The notes below the pieces were generated by a model. The model was not told the origin of the DNA and searched no databases. It saw only the letters and a program-made list of their open reading frames with translations. Of a stretch of DNA of 64,000 nucleotides, positions 56,381 to 64,000 are shown in pieces (positions within the stretch are counted from its first letter, which is position 1; the number at the start of each line of letters is the position of its first letter). The DNA comes from Methylophaga sp. (lineage in GTDB: Bacteria > Pseudomonadota > Gammaproteobacteria > Nitrosococcales > Methylophagaceae): the NCBI GenBank assembly GCA_002706095.1, contig PAJP01000022.1, positions 62,001 through 126,000 of the forward strand. Reading direction: 5' to 3'. The translations under genes were made by a program, and so were the position numbers.

Positions 56381-56643
56381 GCACCATTGACGATATCAAA
56401 ACTGCACTGCAAGCCCTATCACCAGAACTGATTGAAATTGAAGATGACAGCGATAAACATGCTGGTCATGCTGGCAATACAGGTGGTGGTCATTACAACG
56501 TGCTGATTGTCAGTAACGCCTTCTCAGGCTTAACACTTATCAAACGTCATCGTTTGGTTTTTGAGCAGGTTGAATCTCTGATGAAATCGAAAATTCACGC
56601 CTTGAGTATTCAGGCAAAAACGCCTGCCGAATATCACGTGTAG
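56377..56643 (+). CDS. BolA family protein
   Basis: 88 residues, one BolA domain: [32 protein letters not shown] and [14 protein letters not shown]. The His in RHRLVF is the conserved BolA ligand for a [2Fe-2S] cluster shared with a monothiol glutaredoxin. Whether it is the BolA or IbaG type is not certain, so no symbol is given. It is the third gene of the yciB-yciI-bolA unit. Confidence 0.88.
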   Translation: MSTIDDIKTALQALSPELIEIEDDSDKHAGHAGNTGGGHYNVLIVSNAFSGLTLIKRHRLVFEQVESLMKSKIHALSIQAKTPAEYHV

Positions 56644-56654
56644 CTCATACCACC

Positions 56655-58862
56655 ATGGCTGAAAATGCTGATCTTAAGCAAAAAAACCAAGCCTTTTTGC
56701 AAGGATTAGAAAAACAACGTCTTAACAAAGATTGCCTGCGAATTATTGATTTACGAGGCAAGGTAAGCGGGGAATGTCAGGCCTATGAGTTTGGTGGCCG
56801 TCGACATTATTTGGATGATAGAGCTTATCTCCTAGTCAAACAACTCATGCAGCGTACTCAGGGCCGCTACACCGTGGCAGTCTACGAAGCCGTACTGAAA
56901 ACGATCAGACAATTAGAACAGGCCAGTATCACGGATGAGCCAAGGGAAGATGACCAAACAAAAATTCAACGACTGAAGCTGGATGAGAATTTTGCCCGAG
57001 CAGAGCAACGACTGAATTTTAGTACGCCCATCAAACTTCGGATGGCAGATGTGCTATACAGCGGCCATACCGTCAATATATCTTCAACGGCCATCCGGGT
57101 CACGATCAAACGTAGTTATACATTACACATTGGCGACTCTGTGACGGTTGAATTTAGCGAGCTTGCAGAAAAACACCGGCACACTTTTCTCTCGCTTCAG
57201 CGTTATCAGATATTAAAACTGGAACACGATGAAGCCTACTCCACCCTCATTCTTACCCAAGAAAACGCGGATATGGAATTTGTAGAGTGGATGTCTGGCT
57301 TTATTGAACACCTGGCTAAACAGCGTCATATTGATACCGAGTATGAGCTACTCAATTTACAAAAAGCTTTTTATCGACGCCTTTGGGTTAATCATCTTGC
57401 TTACCCGGTATTGTGGCAAGTGCAATATGCAGACTACCCGGATTATCAGGCTATTTTTTGTGCTGCTGAAGCACACTGGCAGACGCAACATTGGCAAACC
57501 AACCTGAGTGCACTGATTGAGAGTCTGCCAGCGCCTGAGCAGAAACAACAAGAGAAACGATTGATTTTGATCGGTGACAAACGCTTATGTTTTTCTTCAT
57601 TAAAATCAGACAAGCAAGTCAGCGCATTACTTAATCACGCTAATATAGAGCAACAGCACCTGTTTCTGATGCTGCGAAGCCCAATCCAAATTGATGATTC
57701 TGTGTCTGCATCATCTCTGAGCATGCTCAAGGAACATGCTCCAGCCTACGCAGAACAGCTAGCAAATAATCTGCACTATCCACAATATGCTATTCGTTTG
57801 ATCGACTTACAAACCGCGCTATCAGACACCGAAATCAAATCTACACATACGCAAGAGAGTACGCCAGAATGTTATGACATCCCGATGTGGGAGTTAAATG
57901 ATTTGCCTACGCCATATGCCTTGAGTCATGTTATTAAACGCCAGGTTCAGCGATATCATATCCGTACTCCGGTCACCTTACATATCAATGAGCAAGAGTG
58001 GAATAGCACCAGTGTGGATGTCTCAAGTCATGGTTTATCAGTGACGCTACCATTAAACGTTGAACTGACTCTGGATAAAGTCGTTTATGTTGATTTTCCT
58101 CGCTGGCAAAGTCAGACAAAAAAGGTCAGTCTGCAACGTATTCCCTATCAACTCAAAAATAAAAAACGCTGGGAGAACAAGTATCAACTGGGGTTTGAAC
58201 GCATTCATGAGCATTGCTCCGCCAGCCAGAATCAGTTTTTTGACAACATCATTGCCAGCAACCATTCACAACTCAAACAAAATCATGATGACCTGATACA
58301 GCATCATGAAAGTCGTTTATTCCTCCCCTGCTTACTTACTACCTCAGAATCGATTCCGCTATTTCTGGGCGTCGATGAATCAGGTCAGAGACACATCTCG
58401 GTCATTGGCTGCACGGAACGAAATGGTGCTGACCAGCATACGGATAATTTCTGGCGTTCTATCGAGATTCATCTAGCTGAACTGCATGAGCAAGTAAAAG
58501 GCTTGCAGGCTAAAGAAGGTGAATCACTGAACACCGCGTTATACGGATTTGAAACCCACCATGACCAATGGCAGTGGATGTTTGATCATCAGTTTATGAC
58601 GCAAAGGGATAAGGATCGTTTTCTTCAGCGTGGGCTATCAGCCAAACAATTTCATGCATTTCAATGCTTTGTCAGCCCAATCAATGACAGAGAAGCTGAT
58701 GAGCAGACTGATCTTATACCGCAGCTGAACCAACAGCGGAGTCAACAAGCTCATCGCATAAAAATAATGCGTCAACAGTTATCTCAATTATTTGCACTGC
58801 TAGAACTGACCGATATAACGCAGTTAATATCGCTGAAATACGCAACAACTAACCCTGTATAG
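56655..58862 (+). CDS. Large protein with two PilZ domains
   Basis: 735 residues, no signal peptide or membrane helix. The second PilZ domain (~435-540) has the c-di-GMP motifs RYHIRTPVTLHI and DVSSHGLSVTL (RxxxR and D/NxSxxG). The first (~115-210) is similar in fold but lacks them (LNFSTPIKLRM, NISSTAIRVT), so it is probably structural. The flanking regions (1-110, 210-430, 540-735) are not recognised. The gene begins 11 bases after the bolA-like gene and ends 3 bases from the convergent pmbA. It is a candidate c-di-GMP effector. Confidence 0.8.
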   Translation: MAENADLKQKNQAFLQGLEKQRLNKDCLRIIDLRGKVSGECQAYEFGGRRHYLDDRAYLLVKQLMQRTQGRYTVAVYEAVLKTIRQLEQASITDEPREDDQTKIQRLKLDENFARAEQRLNFSTPIKLRMADVLYSGHTVNISSTAIRVTIKRSYTLHIGDSVTVEFSELAEKHRHTFLSLQRYQILKLEHDEAYSTLILTQENADMEFVEWMSGFIEHLAKQRHIDTEYELLNLQKAFYRRLWVNHLAYPVLWQVQYADYPDYQAIFCAAEAHWQTQHWQTNLSALIESLPAPEQKQQEKRLILIGDKRLCFSSLKSDKQVSALLNHANIEQQHLFLMLRSPIQIDDSVSASSLSMLKEHAPAYAEQLANNLHYPQYAIRLIDLQTALSDTEIKSTHTQESTPECYDIPMWELNDLPTPYALSHVIKRQVQRYHIRTPVTLHINEQEWNSTSVDVSSHGLSVTLPLNVELTLDKVVYVDFPRWQSQTKKVSLQRIPYQLKNKKRWENKYQLGFERIHEHCSASQNQFFDNIIASNHSQLKQNHDDLIQHHESRLFLPCLLTTSESIPLFLGVDESGQRHISVIGCTERNGADQHTDNFWRSIEIHLAELHEQVKGLQAKEGESLNTALYGFETHHDQWQWMFDHQFMTQRDKDRFLQRGLSAKQFHAFQCFVSPINDREADEQTDLIPQLNQQRSQQAHRIKIMRQQLSQLFALLELTDITQLISLKYATTNPV

Positions 58863-58865
58863 GCC

Positions 58866-60200
58866 TTATGCAGCCGCTATCATCATTTTATCAATCAGCA
58901 CTGAGCCACAACGCGTATTACCACGAATATCTACGTCACTTCCCACATCCACAATACCCATAAACATGTCTTGTAAGTTGCTGGCGATAGTAAATTCATC
59001 GACTGGGTATTGAATTTCACCATTATCTACCCAAAAGCCAGCGGCCCCTTGTGAATAGTCACCATTCACAATATTGACACCCATGCCCATGGTTTCTGTG
59101 ACGATAATGCCTTTACCCATTTTTTTGATCAGTGCAGCCAAATCAGCATCAGTACTGCTATCAATCGTTAAGTTGTGCACACCACCGGCATTACCTGTTG
59201 TTTGCAGACCCAAGCGTCGGGCGGCATAACTGTCGAGCACATAGCCTTGCAACACACCATCTAAAATAATGTCACGATTTTGTGTGGCCACACCTTCACC
59301 ATCAAAGCTGGCACTACCCAAGGCTTTGAGAATATGTGGTTGTTCATGCACATGAATAAACTCAGGGAAAATTTGCTCACCTTTTTTATCCAGCAAAAAT
59401 GAGGCTTTGCGATACAGCGCACCGCCGCGGATAGCTGAGATTAACTGTCCGAACAGTGAAGGGGCCATCTGAGCAGTGAATATCACCGGGTAGCTACCTG
59501 TTTTTACTTCACCGGCACCTAATCTTGATAATGTCCGTTCTGCTGCTTTTAAACCGATGGACTCAGCACTCAGAAGATCATTAGCATCACGTTTGATGTC
59601 ATACCAGTAATCGCGCTGCATACCGCGTGCATCTTGAGCAATAAGCGTTGCAGACAAACTATGTCGACTACTTTGAGTCGCCCCCATAAAGCCATGACTG
59701 TTAGCATAAACACGCTGACCTGTATGACTGGAAACGGTCGCTCCTTCAGAATTTGATATTCGTGGATCGTTATCGAGACCCGCCTGCTCACATAGCGTGG
59801 CAAGATCAATCGCCTTTTCAACATCAATCGACCATGGGTGATAGAGCGACAACTCTGGAAATACAGTGGCCATTAAATCAGCATCCGCCAGCCCGGCCGC
59901 TTCATCAGCCTGAGTATGTTTGGCAATATTACAGGCCGCCCCTACAGCTTCAGTGATGGCCGCTTCACTTAAATCAGAGGTACTTGACGATGCTTTGCTA
60001 TGTCCAAAATAGACCGTGATACCTAAGCCTGTATCATTGTTGTGCTCCAACGTTTCGACTTCGCGTTGACGAACCGTGACGGATAATCCTTCACTGTGGC
60101 TAAGCCCAACCTCGGCAGCACTTGCACCGCGCTTCTTGGCTTCAGTCAGTGCCATTTCCGCAGCACGTTCCAATTCAACAGTATTTGTCATTCGACTCAT
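58866..60200 (-). CDS. pmbA: TldE/PmbA-type metallopeptidase subunit
   Basis: About 444 residues. PmbA blocks seen: LGITVYFGHSKASSSTSDLS, GSYPVIFTAQMAPSLFGQLI, YSQGAAGFWVDNGEIQYPVD. Like other PmbA/TldE proteins it has no HExxxH and depends on the TldD partner for catalysis; tldD is not in the window. The TldD/E pair matures microcin B17 and degrades CcdA in E. coli. I prefer ATG 60200 over a TTG at 60212; both are possible because a GAGGA lies just before the TTG. Confidence 0.9.
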   Translation of the reverse strand: MSRMTNTVELERAAEMALTEAKKRGASAAEVGLSHSEGLSVTVRQREVETLEHNNDTGLGITVYFGHSKASSSTSDLSEAAITEAVGAACNIAKHTQADEAAGLADADLMATVFPELSLYHPWSIDVEKAIDLATLCEQAGLDNDPRISNSEGATVSSHTGQRVYANSHGFMGATQSSRHSLSATLIAQDARGMQRDYWYDIKRDANDLLSAESIGLKAAERTLSRLGAGEVKTGSYPVIFTAQMAPSLFGQLISAIRGGALYRKASFLLDKKGEQIFPEFIHVHEQPHILKALGSASFDGEGVATQNRDIILDGVLQGYVLDSYAARRLGLQTTGNAGGVHNLTIDSSTDADLAALIKKMGKGIIVTETMGMGVNIVNGDYSQGAAGFWVDNGEIQYPVDEFTIASNLQDMFMGIVDVGSDVDIRGNTRCGSVLIDKMMIAAA

Positions 60201-60261
60201 AGTAGTGTTCAAATCCTCGACTTATTTGTCTTTTCTCAACAGCATGACATGCTTGTTCAGT

Positions 60262-61020
60262 TTATTCACGGTGATGACTGTCCGCACATACTGGACAGCT
60301 TGGATCAGGTTTCAGTTTTATCTCTCGCCAACTCATGGAAAGCCCATCCAGCAGTAATAAACGCCCCGTTAAAGGTGTCCCAATTTTTGCCAGTAGTTTT
60401 AATGTCTCCGCAGCCTGAGTACCGCCGATCATGGCCAGCATCGGGGCAAAAACACCACTCTCTGAGCAGGTTTCCTGCAGTTCGCCTTTATCTTCATACA
60501 AACAACGATAACAAGGCGAATCTGCTTGACGCGGATCATAAACAGTGACTTGCCCATCAAAACGGATAGCGGCACCAGACACCAGTGGTATCTGATTTTC
60601 CCTACTGATCTCGTTTAAGAAAAAACGTGTCTCAAAATTGTCGGTGCAATCCACGATCACGTTCACGTGACGCGATGTCGCCAGCATAGCAGGCTTATCC
60701 AAGCGCTCATCAATCATGTCGATAGTGATATCAGGATTCAGAGCATGAAGCTGTTCATATGCGGAGTCGACTTTTTTTCGACCGATATTCTTATGTGTAT
60801 GAACAATTTGGCGTTGTAAATTGGCTAATTCAACCACGTCATCATCGACCAGTGTTAAATGGCCTACTCCTGAGGCAGCAAGATACATCGAAACAGGCGC
60901 ACCCAGTCCGCCCATCCCGATAATCATGACATGACTATCGAGCAGACGCTGTTGGCCCTCAATATCCATCTGGGATAGTAATATATGTCGACTGTAGCGG
61001 AGTAGCTGTTCGTCATTCAT
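60262..61020 (-). CDS. moeB: MoeB/ThiF/HesA-type adenylyltransferase
   Basis: 252 residues. Rossmann ATP loop VMIIGMGGLGAPVSMYLAAS, LVDDDVVELANLQRQIVHTH, VDCTDNFETRFFLNE and two zinc pairs (CYRC and CPVC). It adenylates the C-terminal Gly of a ubiquitin-like sulfur carrier, MoaD or ThiS. The close likeness to MoeB, and its place next to prmC, favours MoeB, but the ThiF role cannot be ruled out. Confidence 0.88.
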   Translation of the reverse strand: MNDEQLLRYSRHILLSQMDIEGQQRLLDSHVMIIGMGGLGAPVSMYLAASGVGHLTLVDDDVVELANLQRQIVHTHKNIGRKKVDSAYEQLHALNPDITIDMIDERLDKPAMLATSRHVNVIVDCTDNFETRFFLNEISRENQIPLVSGAAIRFDGQVTVYDPRQADSPCYRCLYEDKGELQETCSESGVFAPMLAMIGGTQAAETLKLLAKIGTPLTGRLLLLDGLSMSWREIKLKPDPSCPVCADSHHRE

Positions 61021-61050
61021 CGTCTGTTAACTCTACTGAATAGCCCGGCA

Positions 61051-61887
61051 TTATAACGTGAGTTGTGCTATGACAACCCGATCGTTACCACCAAAGTCCT
61101 GGTGAGCCGAAATCTTTACAAACCCTGCCTCTGAGAATAATTGCTGCACTGCACGGGATTGATCATGTCCATGCTCAATGAGTAACCAGCCACCTGGTTT
61201 CAGACAGATCGCAGCCTGCTTGATAATCTGGCGTATATCATCAAGCCCGTCCGGTCCTGATATCAACGCAGAAAGCGGTTCAAAACGAACATCACCCTGC
61301 TGTAGATGTGGGTCATCTGCTTCGATATAAGGCGGATTCGAGATTACCATATCAAACTGAGCTGGCTGACATGCACTCAACCAGGAAGCTTGAAAGAAAT
61401 GAACGTGGCCAAGCCTATAGGATTGGGCATTTTGTTGCGCTAACTTGACCGCCTGTAGATGAAAGTCACTGGCAATGATAGTGACATCAGGCCGCTCATG
61501 TGCGATGGAGAGAGCGATGGCCCCCGTTCCTGTCCCTAAATCAATTATGCGCATACCCGGCTGCAGCTTTGGCAATGACAGCGCGACCAGTAATTCGGTA
61601 TCGGCTCGGGGAATAAGTGTCGAATTATTAACCGCCAGATCGAGTGACCAAAACCCCCTGCTGCCCGTAATATGCGCTATTGGCTCACCGGTTTGGCGTC
61701 TCGTGATGAGGTGTTTGAAGTCTTGCCATTGCTGCTCTGTCAGATCTGTCTCGGCATCGAGTAACAGGCGTGTTGGCGAACACGTCAACACGTGACATAA
61801 CAGATACTGCACATCGACATCGGGACTGTTTGAATGAGCGAGGCAAGTGCGACCATAGGCCTGTGCTTCACGAATCGATGGCAACAT
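61051..61887 (-). CDS. prmC: Release factor glutamine methyltransferase PrmC
   Basis: 278 residues. N-terminal helical domain, then the SAM fold MRIIDLGTGTGAIALSIAHE, and the catalytic NPPY in VISNPPYIEADDPHLQQGDV. It methylates the Gln of the GGQ motif in RF1 and RF2. Its usual neighbour prfA is absent here: upstream is a response regulator, whose TAA overlaps the prmC ATG by one base. Confidence 0.95.
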   Translation of the reverse strand: MLPSIREAQAYGRTCLAHSNSPDVDVQYLLCHVLTCSPTRLLLDAETDLTEQQWQDFKHLITRRQTGEPIAHITGSRGFWSLDLAVNNSTLIPRADTELLVALSLPKLQPGMRIIDLGTGTGAIALSIAHERPDVTIIASDFHLQAVKLAQQNAQSYRLGHVHFFQASWLSACQPAQFDMVISNPPYIEADDPHLQQGDVRFEPLSALISGPDGLDDIRQIIKQAAICLKPGGWLLIEHGHDQSRAVQQLFSEAGFVKISAHQDFGGNDRVVIAQLTL

Positions 61888-62879
61888 TAAATCAGAACAA
61901 AGATTAAGGCGAGTATAGCAATCACACCCACACCAATACTGATTTTACGCTGCATCATCAGTTGCGCCTGAATTTGTGCCCATTGCTCCTGATGACTAGT
62001 ATCAAATTCATTTTTCATTGCTGTGACCTGGTTACGAATAAGCGGCAATATTTTTTCATTCACCAACCTTTCCAGGCTTTTGGCGACCAGCGGGTTTAGA
62101 TCATGTTTTAACTGGCGAAGTACCGACTCACGCACCACATTTTGCTGTTTATCCAACCATTTGGTGGCATTTTGCTCCAAAGCACGATCAATGTTTGAAC
62201 TTAAGTCCATCTCTTTTAGCGTTTGCTCTAAAACCGGTTCTGCGGTTATCGACACCAATTCATTCAGCTGAATTGATAAGGATTGTTTTAAAGCGGAAAA
62301 CTGTTGTTCAGTGAGCTCTCTTACCAGCTGCACAACCTCATCACGGCCAAACTGGTCTGAAGCTTCAGACTGAGTCGTTGAGCTTGATTGCAACCGTTGT
62401 TCAACATCTCGAAGTAACTCATCTTTAAATGAGGCCAGGATGACATTTATCTCTGGCTGCGCTGACTCAGAATCAGCATGAGCAGCATCAGGCAATGGGA
62501 TAGCGCTGAACTCAATTTCATCTAATATACTTTCCAGCTTATCCGCTTCGGGCGGTTTGCTCAAAACAGCTGAGGCACCTGCATCAAATGCTTTTTTCTG
62601 ATCAGCTTCCGTTTCATTACCTGTACAAATGACGACCGGAATATGTCCCCATTGTGGGTGTTGTTTCAGCTGGGAGGTAGCTGTCAGGCCATCCATCGTC
62701 GCCATCATAACGTCCATAAAGATGATATCCGGTAAGGTATCCGTGGTCTGTAACCATTGCATCGCTTCTTCAGCGCTACCCCATTCCACACTGCTGTAAC
62801 TATGGTCACGTAGCAATTTGCTTAAGGTCATTCTGGCAACGCGAGAATCATCCACCACTAATGCCATCAATTTAGTCAT
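61887..62879 (-). CDS. Response regulator receiver with C-terminal membrane anchor
   Basis: 330 residues. Residues 1-125 are a complete receiver: VVDDSRVARMTL, phospho-acceptor in IIFMDVMMATMDG, VICTGNE, and Lys in AVLSKPP. The middle (~150-300) is a long, mostly helical region without a known output domain. The last ~20 residues are a membrane helix (IGVGVIAILALIFVLI) with no soluble tail, so the protein is tail-anchored in the inner membrane. Its sensor kinase is not nearby. Function unknown. Confidence 0.85.
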   Translation of the reverse strand: MTKLMALVVDDSRVARMTLSKLLRDHSYSSVEWGSAEEAMQWLQTTDTLPDIIFMDVMMATMDGLTATSQLKQHPQWGHIPVVICTGNETEADQKKAFDAGASAVLSKPPEADKLESILDEIEFSAIPLPDAAHADSESAQPEINVILASFKDELLRDVEQRLQSSSTTQSEASDQFGRDEVVQLVRELTEQQFSALKQSLSIQLNELVSITAEPVLEQTLKEMDLSSNIDRALEQNATKWLDKQQNVVRESVLRQLKHDLNPLVAKSLERLVNEKILPLIRNQVTAMKNEFDTSHQEQWAQIQAQLMMQRKISIGVGVIAILALIFVLI

Positions 62880-62897
62880 GATTATCCTCTGTTGATG

Positions 62898-63209
62898 TTA
62901 ACCGGCGCGAAACGCATCCATTTTAATCGACTCGACTTTTTTACCCATCATGATGACCTCCCCCTGATAACGCTGCTGCATATCACTGGCGAACTCAAAA
63001 AAGTAATACCGCTGCAACTGTATACGACCTTGGCGATTACGTTTAAATCGTATCTTACGCCAGAACACCGTATCGTTTAAAAAAGCCACGCCGGTATTGG
63101 CGCAATACGATTTTGCTGCCAGCGTCGCGCGTTCAGCCACACCGCGACTGTCCCACCAAAACCAGGCTATAGCAGCTAGAATGATGACTAAAATTTCGCT
63201 GTCATTCAT
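62898..63209 (-). CDS. DUF3301 protein
   Basis: 103 residues. One N-terminal membrane helix (ILVIILAAIAWFWW) followed by the DUF3301 pattern SYCANTGVAFLNDTVFWRKI and RYYFFEFASDM. The family is found next to rsmE or prmC genes in gammaproteobacteria; its function is unknown. The ATG overlaps the rsmE stop by 4 bases. Confidence 0.88.
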   Translation of the reverse strand: MNDSEILVIILAAIAWFWWDSRGVAERATLAAKSYCANTGVAFLNDTVFWRKIRFKRNRQGRIQLQRYYFFEFASDMQQRYQGEVIMMGKKVESIKMDAFRAG

Positions 63210-63934
63210 CCTAGATCACCCCATAATGTTTGAGAGACAGCCAGAGCTGCCACCGCGGCTGTTTCCGTTCGTAAAATACGTGGTCCAAATTGTACAGCCT
63301 GATAACCGGTATCTTTTGCCATCGCCACTTCGCTATCCGCTAAACCACCCTCTGGACCAATGAACATGGTTAGCGATTGAGGCTTTGACAACTCAGTAAA
63401 GCGTGTTTCTGCTAGAGGATCCAGTACCAAGTTCAGCTCATCCTGATAATCAGATAATACATCGGCTAATGTTTGAACTGGGCTTAATTCAGGCAAAAAA
63501 CTCCGACCTGATTGCTCACAGGCACTAATCATGACACCTCTCCAATGATGAAAGCGTTTATCAGCGCGGTCACCATTTAGCTGCACATTGCAACGTTCGG
63601 TTATCACAGGCACAATTTTTTTGACGCCCAACTCCACCGCTTTTTGTATAGCAAAGTCCATTCGCTCACCACGTGAAACGCCTTGTAATAAGGTGATGCC
63701 TAATGGTGATTCTTTCTGTGTTTCAATCGCATTGCCCAGGCGCACGCGTGAATGCCGCTTTTCAACAAGGGTCAACTCTGCTTCATACTCCATACCGCCA
63801 CCATTGAACAAACGAATATTGGCCCCTGGTTTGAGCCGCAGCACTTGAATGGCATGACGGTGCACGTCATCCGGTAAGACAAATTCTGATTCAGAAGATG
63901 ACAGTGTTTCAGTATAAAATCGAGGCATGCGCAT
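63206..63934 (-). CDS. rsmE: 16S rRNA (uracil1498-N3)-methyltransferase RsmE
   Basis: About 242 residues. It begins MRMPRFYTETLSSSESEFVL and has the SPOUT trefoil-knot core ALAVSQTLWGDLG end, with LTMFIGPEGGLADSEVAMAK and FGPRILRTETAAVAAL, the SAM-binding knot of RsmE. It methylates U1498 of 16S rRNA. I chose ATG 63934 (frame open to a TTG at 63955); no ribosome site is clear. The remaining bases 63935-64000 hold no gene that I can see. Confidence 0.94.
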   Translation of the reverse strand: MRMPRFYTETLSSSESEFVLPDDVHRHAIQVLRLKPGANIRLFNGGGMEYEAELTLVEKRHSRVRLGNAIETQKESPLGITLLQGVSRGERMDFAIQKAVELGVKKIVPVITERCNVQLNGDRADKRFHHWRGVMISACEQSGRSFLPELSPVQTLADVLSDYQDELNLVLDPLAETRFTELSKPQSLTMFIGPEGGLADSEVAMAKDTGYQAVQFGPRILRTETAAVAALAVSQTLWGDLG

Positions 63935-64000
63935 GTTGTTGGTGTCAAAAAGCAAGTAAAGTGATAAGCAGTTTACAGATTGTCATCGATAGATTGAATC

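Overview
The window is one continuous piece of a gammaproteobacterial chromosome of moderate-to-low GC. Gene order (coaBC-dut-algC-argB-slmA; flgB to flgL; fimT-pilVWXY1Y2E; yciB-yciI-bolA) and sigma-54-type flagellar promoters point to a motile marine or freshwater gammaproteobacterium. A methylotroph of the Methylophaga type would fit, but that is inference: no methylotrophy gene is present. I saw no tRNA, rRNA, CRISPR array, insertion sequence or prophage.

Layout. (1) 1-15133, minus strand: a sugar-biosynthesis and glycan-modification island directly downstream of flgL. It makes a CDP-6-deoxy or 3,6-dideoxy sugar (rfbF, rfbG and rfbH homologues), then has a NeuB-SAF-cupin fusion, an acetolactate-synthase-like ThDP enzyme, a C-methyltransferase, a HAD phosphatase and an SDR. 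It ends in a radical-SAM pair around an unrecognised gene and a CgeB-type glycosyltransferase cut by the window edge. It probably builds and attaches a flagellin glycan. (2) 15170-24972, minus: flgBCDEFG and flgHIJKL, split by a strong terminator, each half with its own sigma-54 promoter. (3) 25264-32208, plus: the type IV pilus minor-pilin/PilY1 operon, closed by a bidirectional terminator. (4) 32277-35588, minus: a LapA-like RTX/VWA adhesin with a LapG-type cleavage motif, preceded by a perfect CRP/Vfr-type palindrome. (5) 35808-44412, minus: housekeeping genes slmA, argB, membrane-anchored algC, dut, coaBC, a YihY protein and a Nif3-like protein, with a small receiver-like gene overlapping the end of slmA. 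(6) 44470-49063: a DUF4126 protein, cheR, an SDR and a GGDEF-EAL protein. (7) 49064-50571, plus: a formate/nitrite-family channel plus cyanase unit behind a GG-N10-GC sigma-54 promoter with NtrC-like half-sites upstream. (8) 50631-63934: clpB with a sigma-32 promoter, an acyltransferase, yciO, rnm, yciB, yciI, bolA-like, a large PilZ protein, pmbA, moeB, prmC, a membrane-tailed response regulator, a DUF3301 protein and rsmE.

Several units serve surface life: flagellum, its putative glycan, type IV pili, a LapA-like adhesin, and c-di-GMP proteins (GGDEF-EAL and PilZ). The least explained part is the left 5.5 kb (radical SAM, unknown, radical SAM, glycosyltransferase). Next is the unusual enzyme set at 7-13 kb, which suggests an undescribed branched or nonulosonate-like CDP-sugar route.

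No gene-free stretch exceeds 300 bases; the longest is 24973-25263. Several starts were moved from the longest open frame to a start with a better ribosome site or less overlap; these are stated in the entries.
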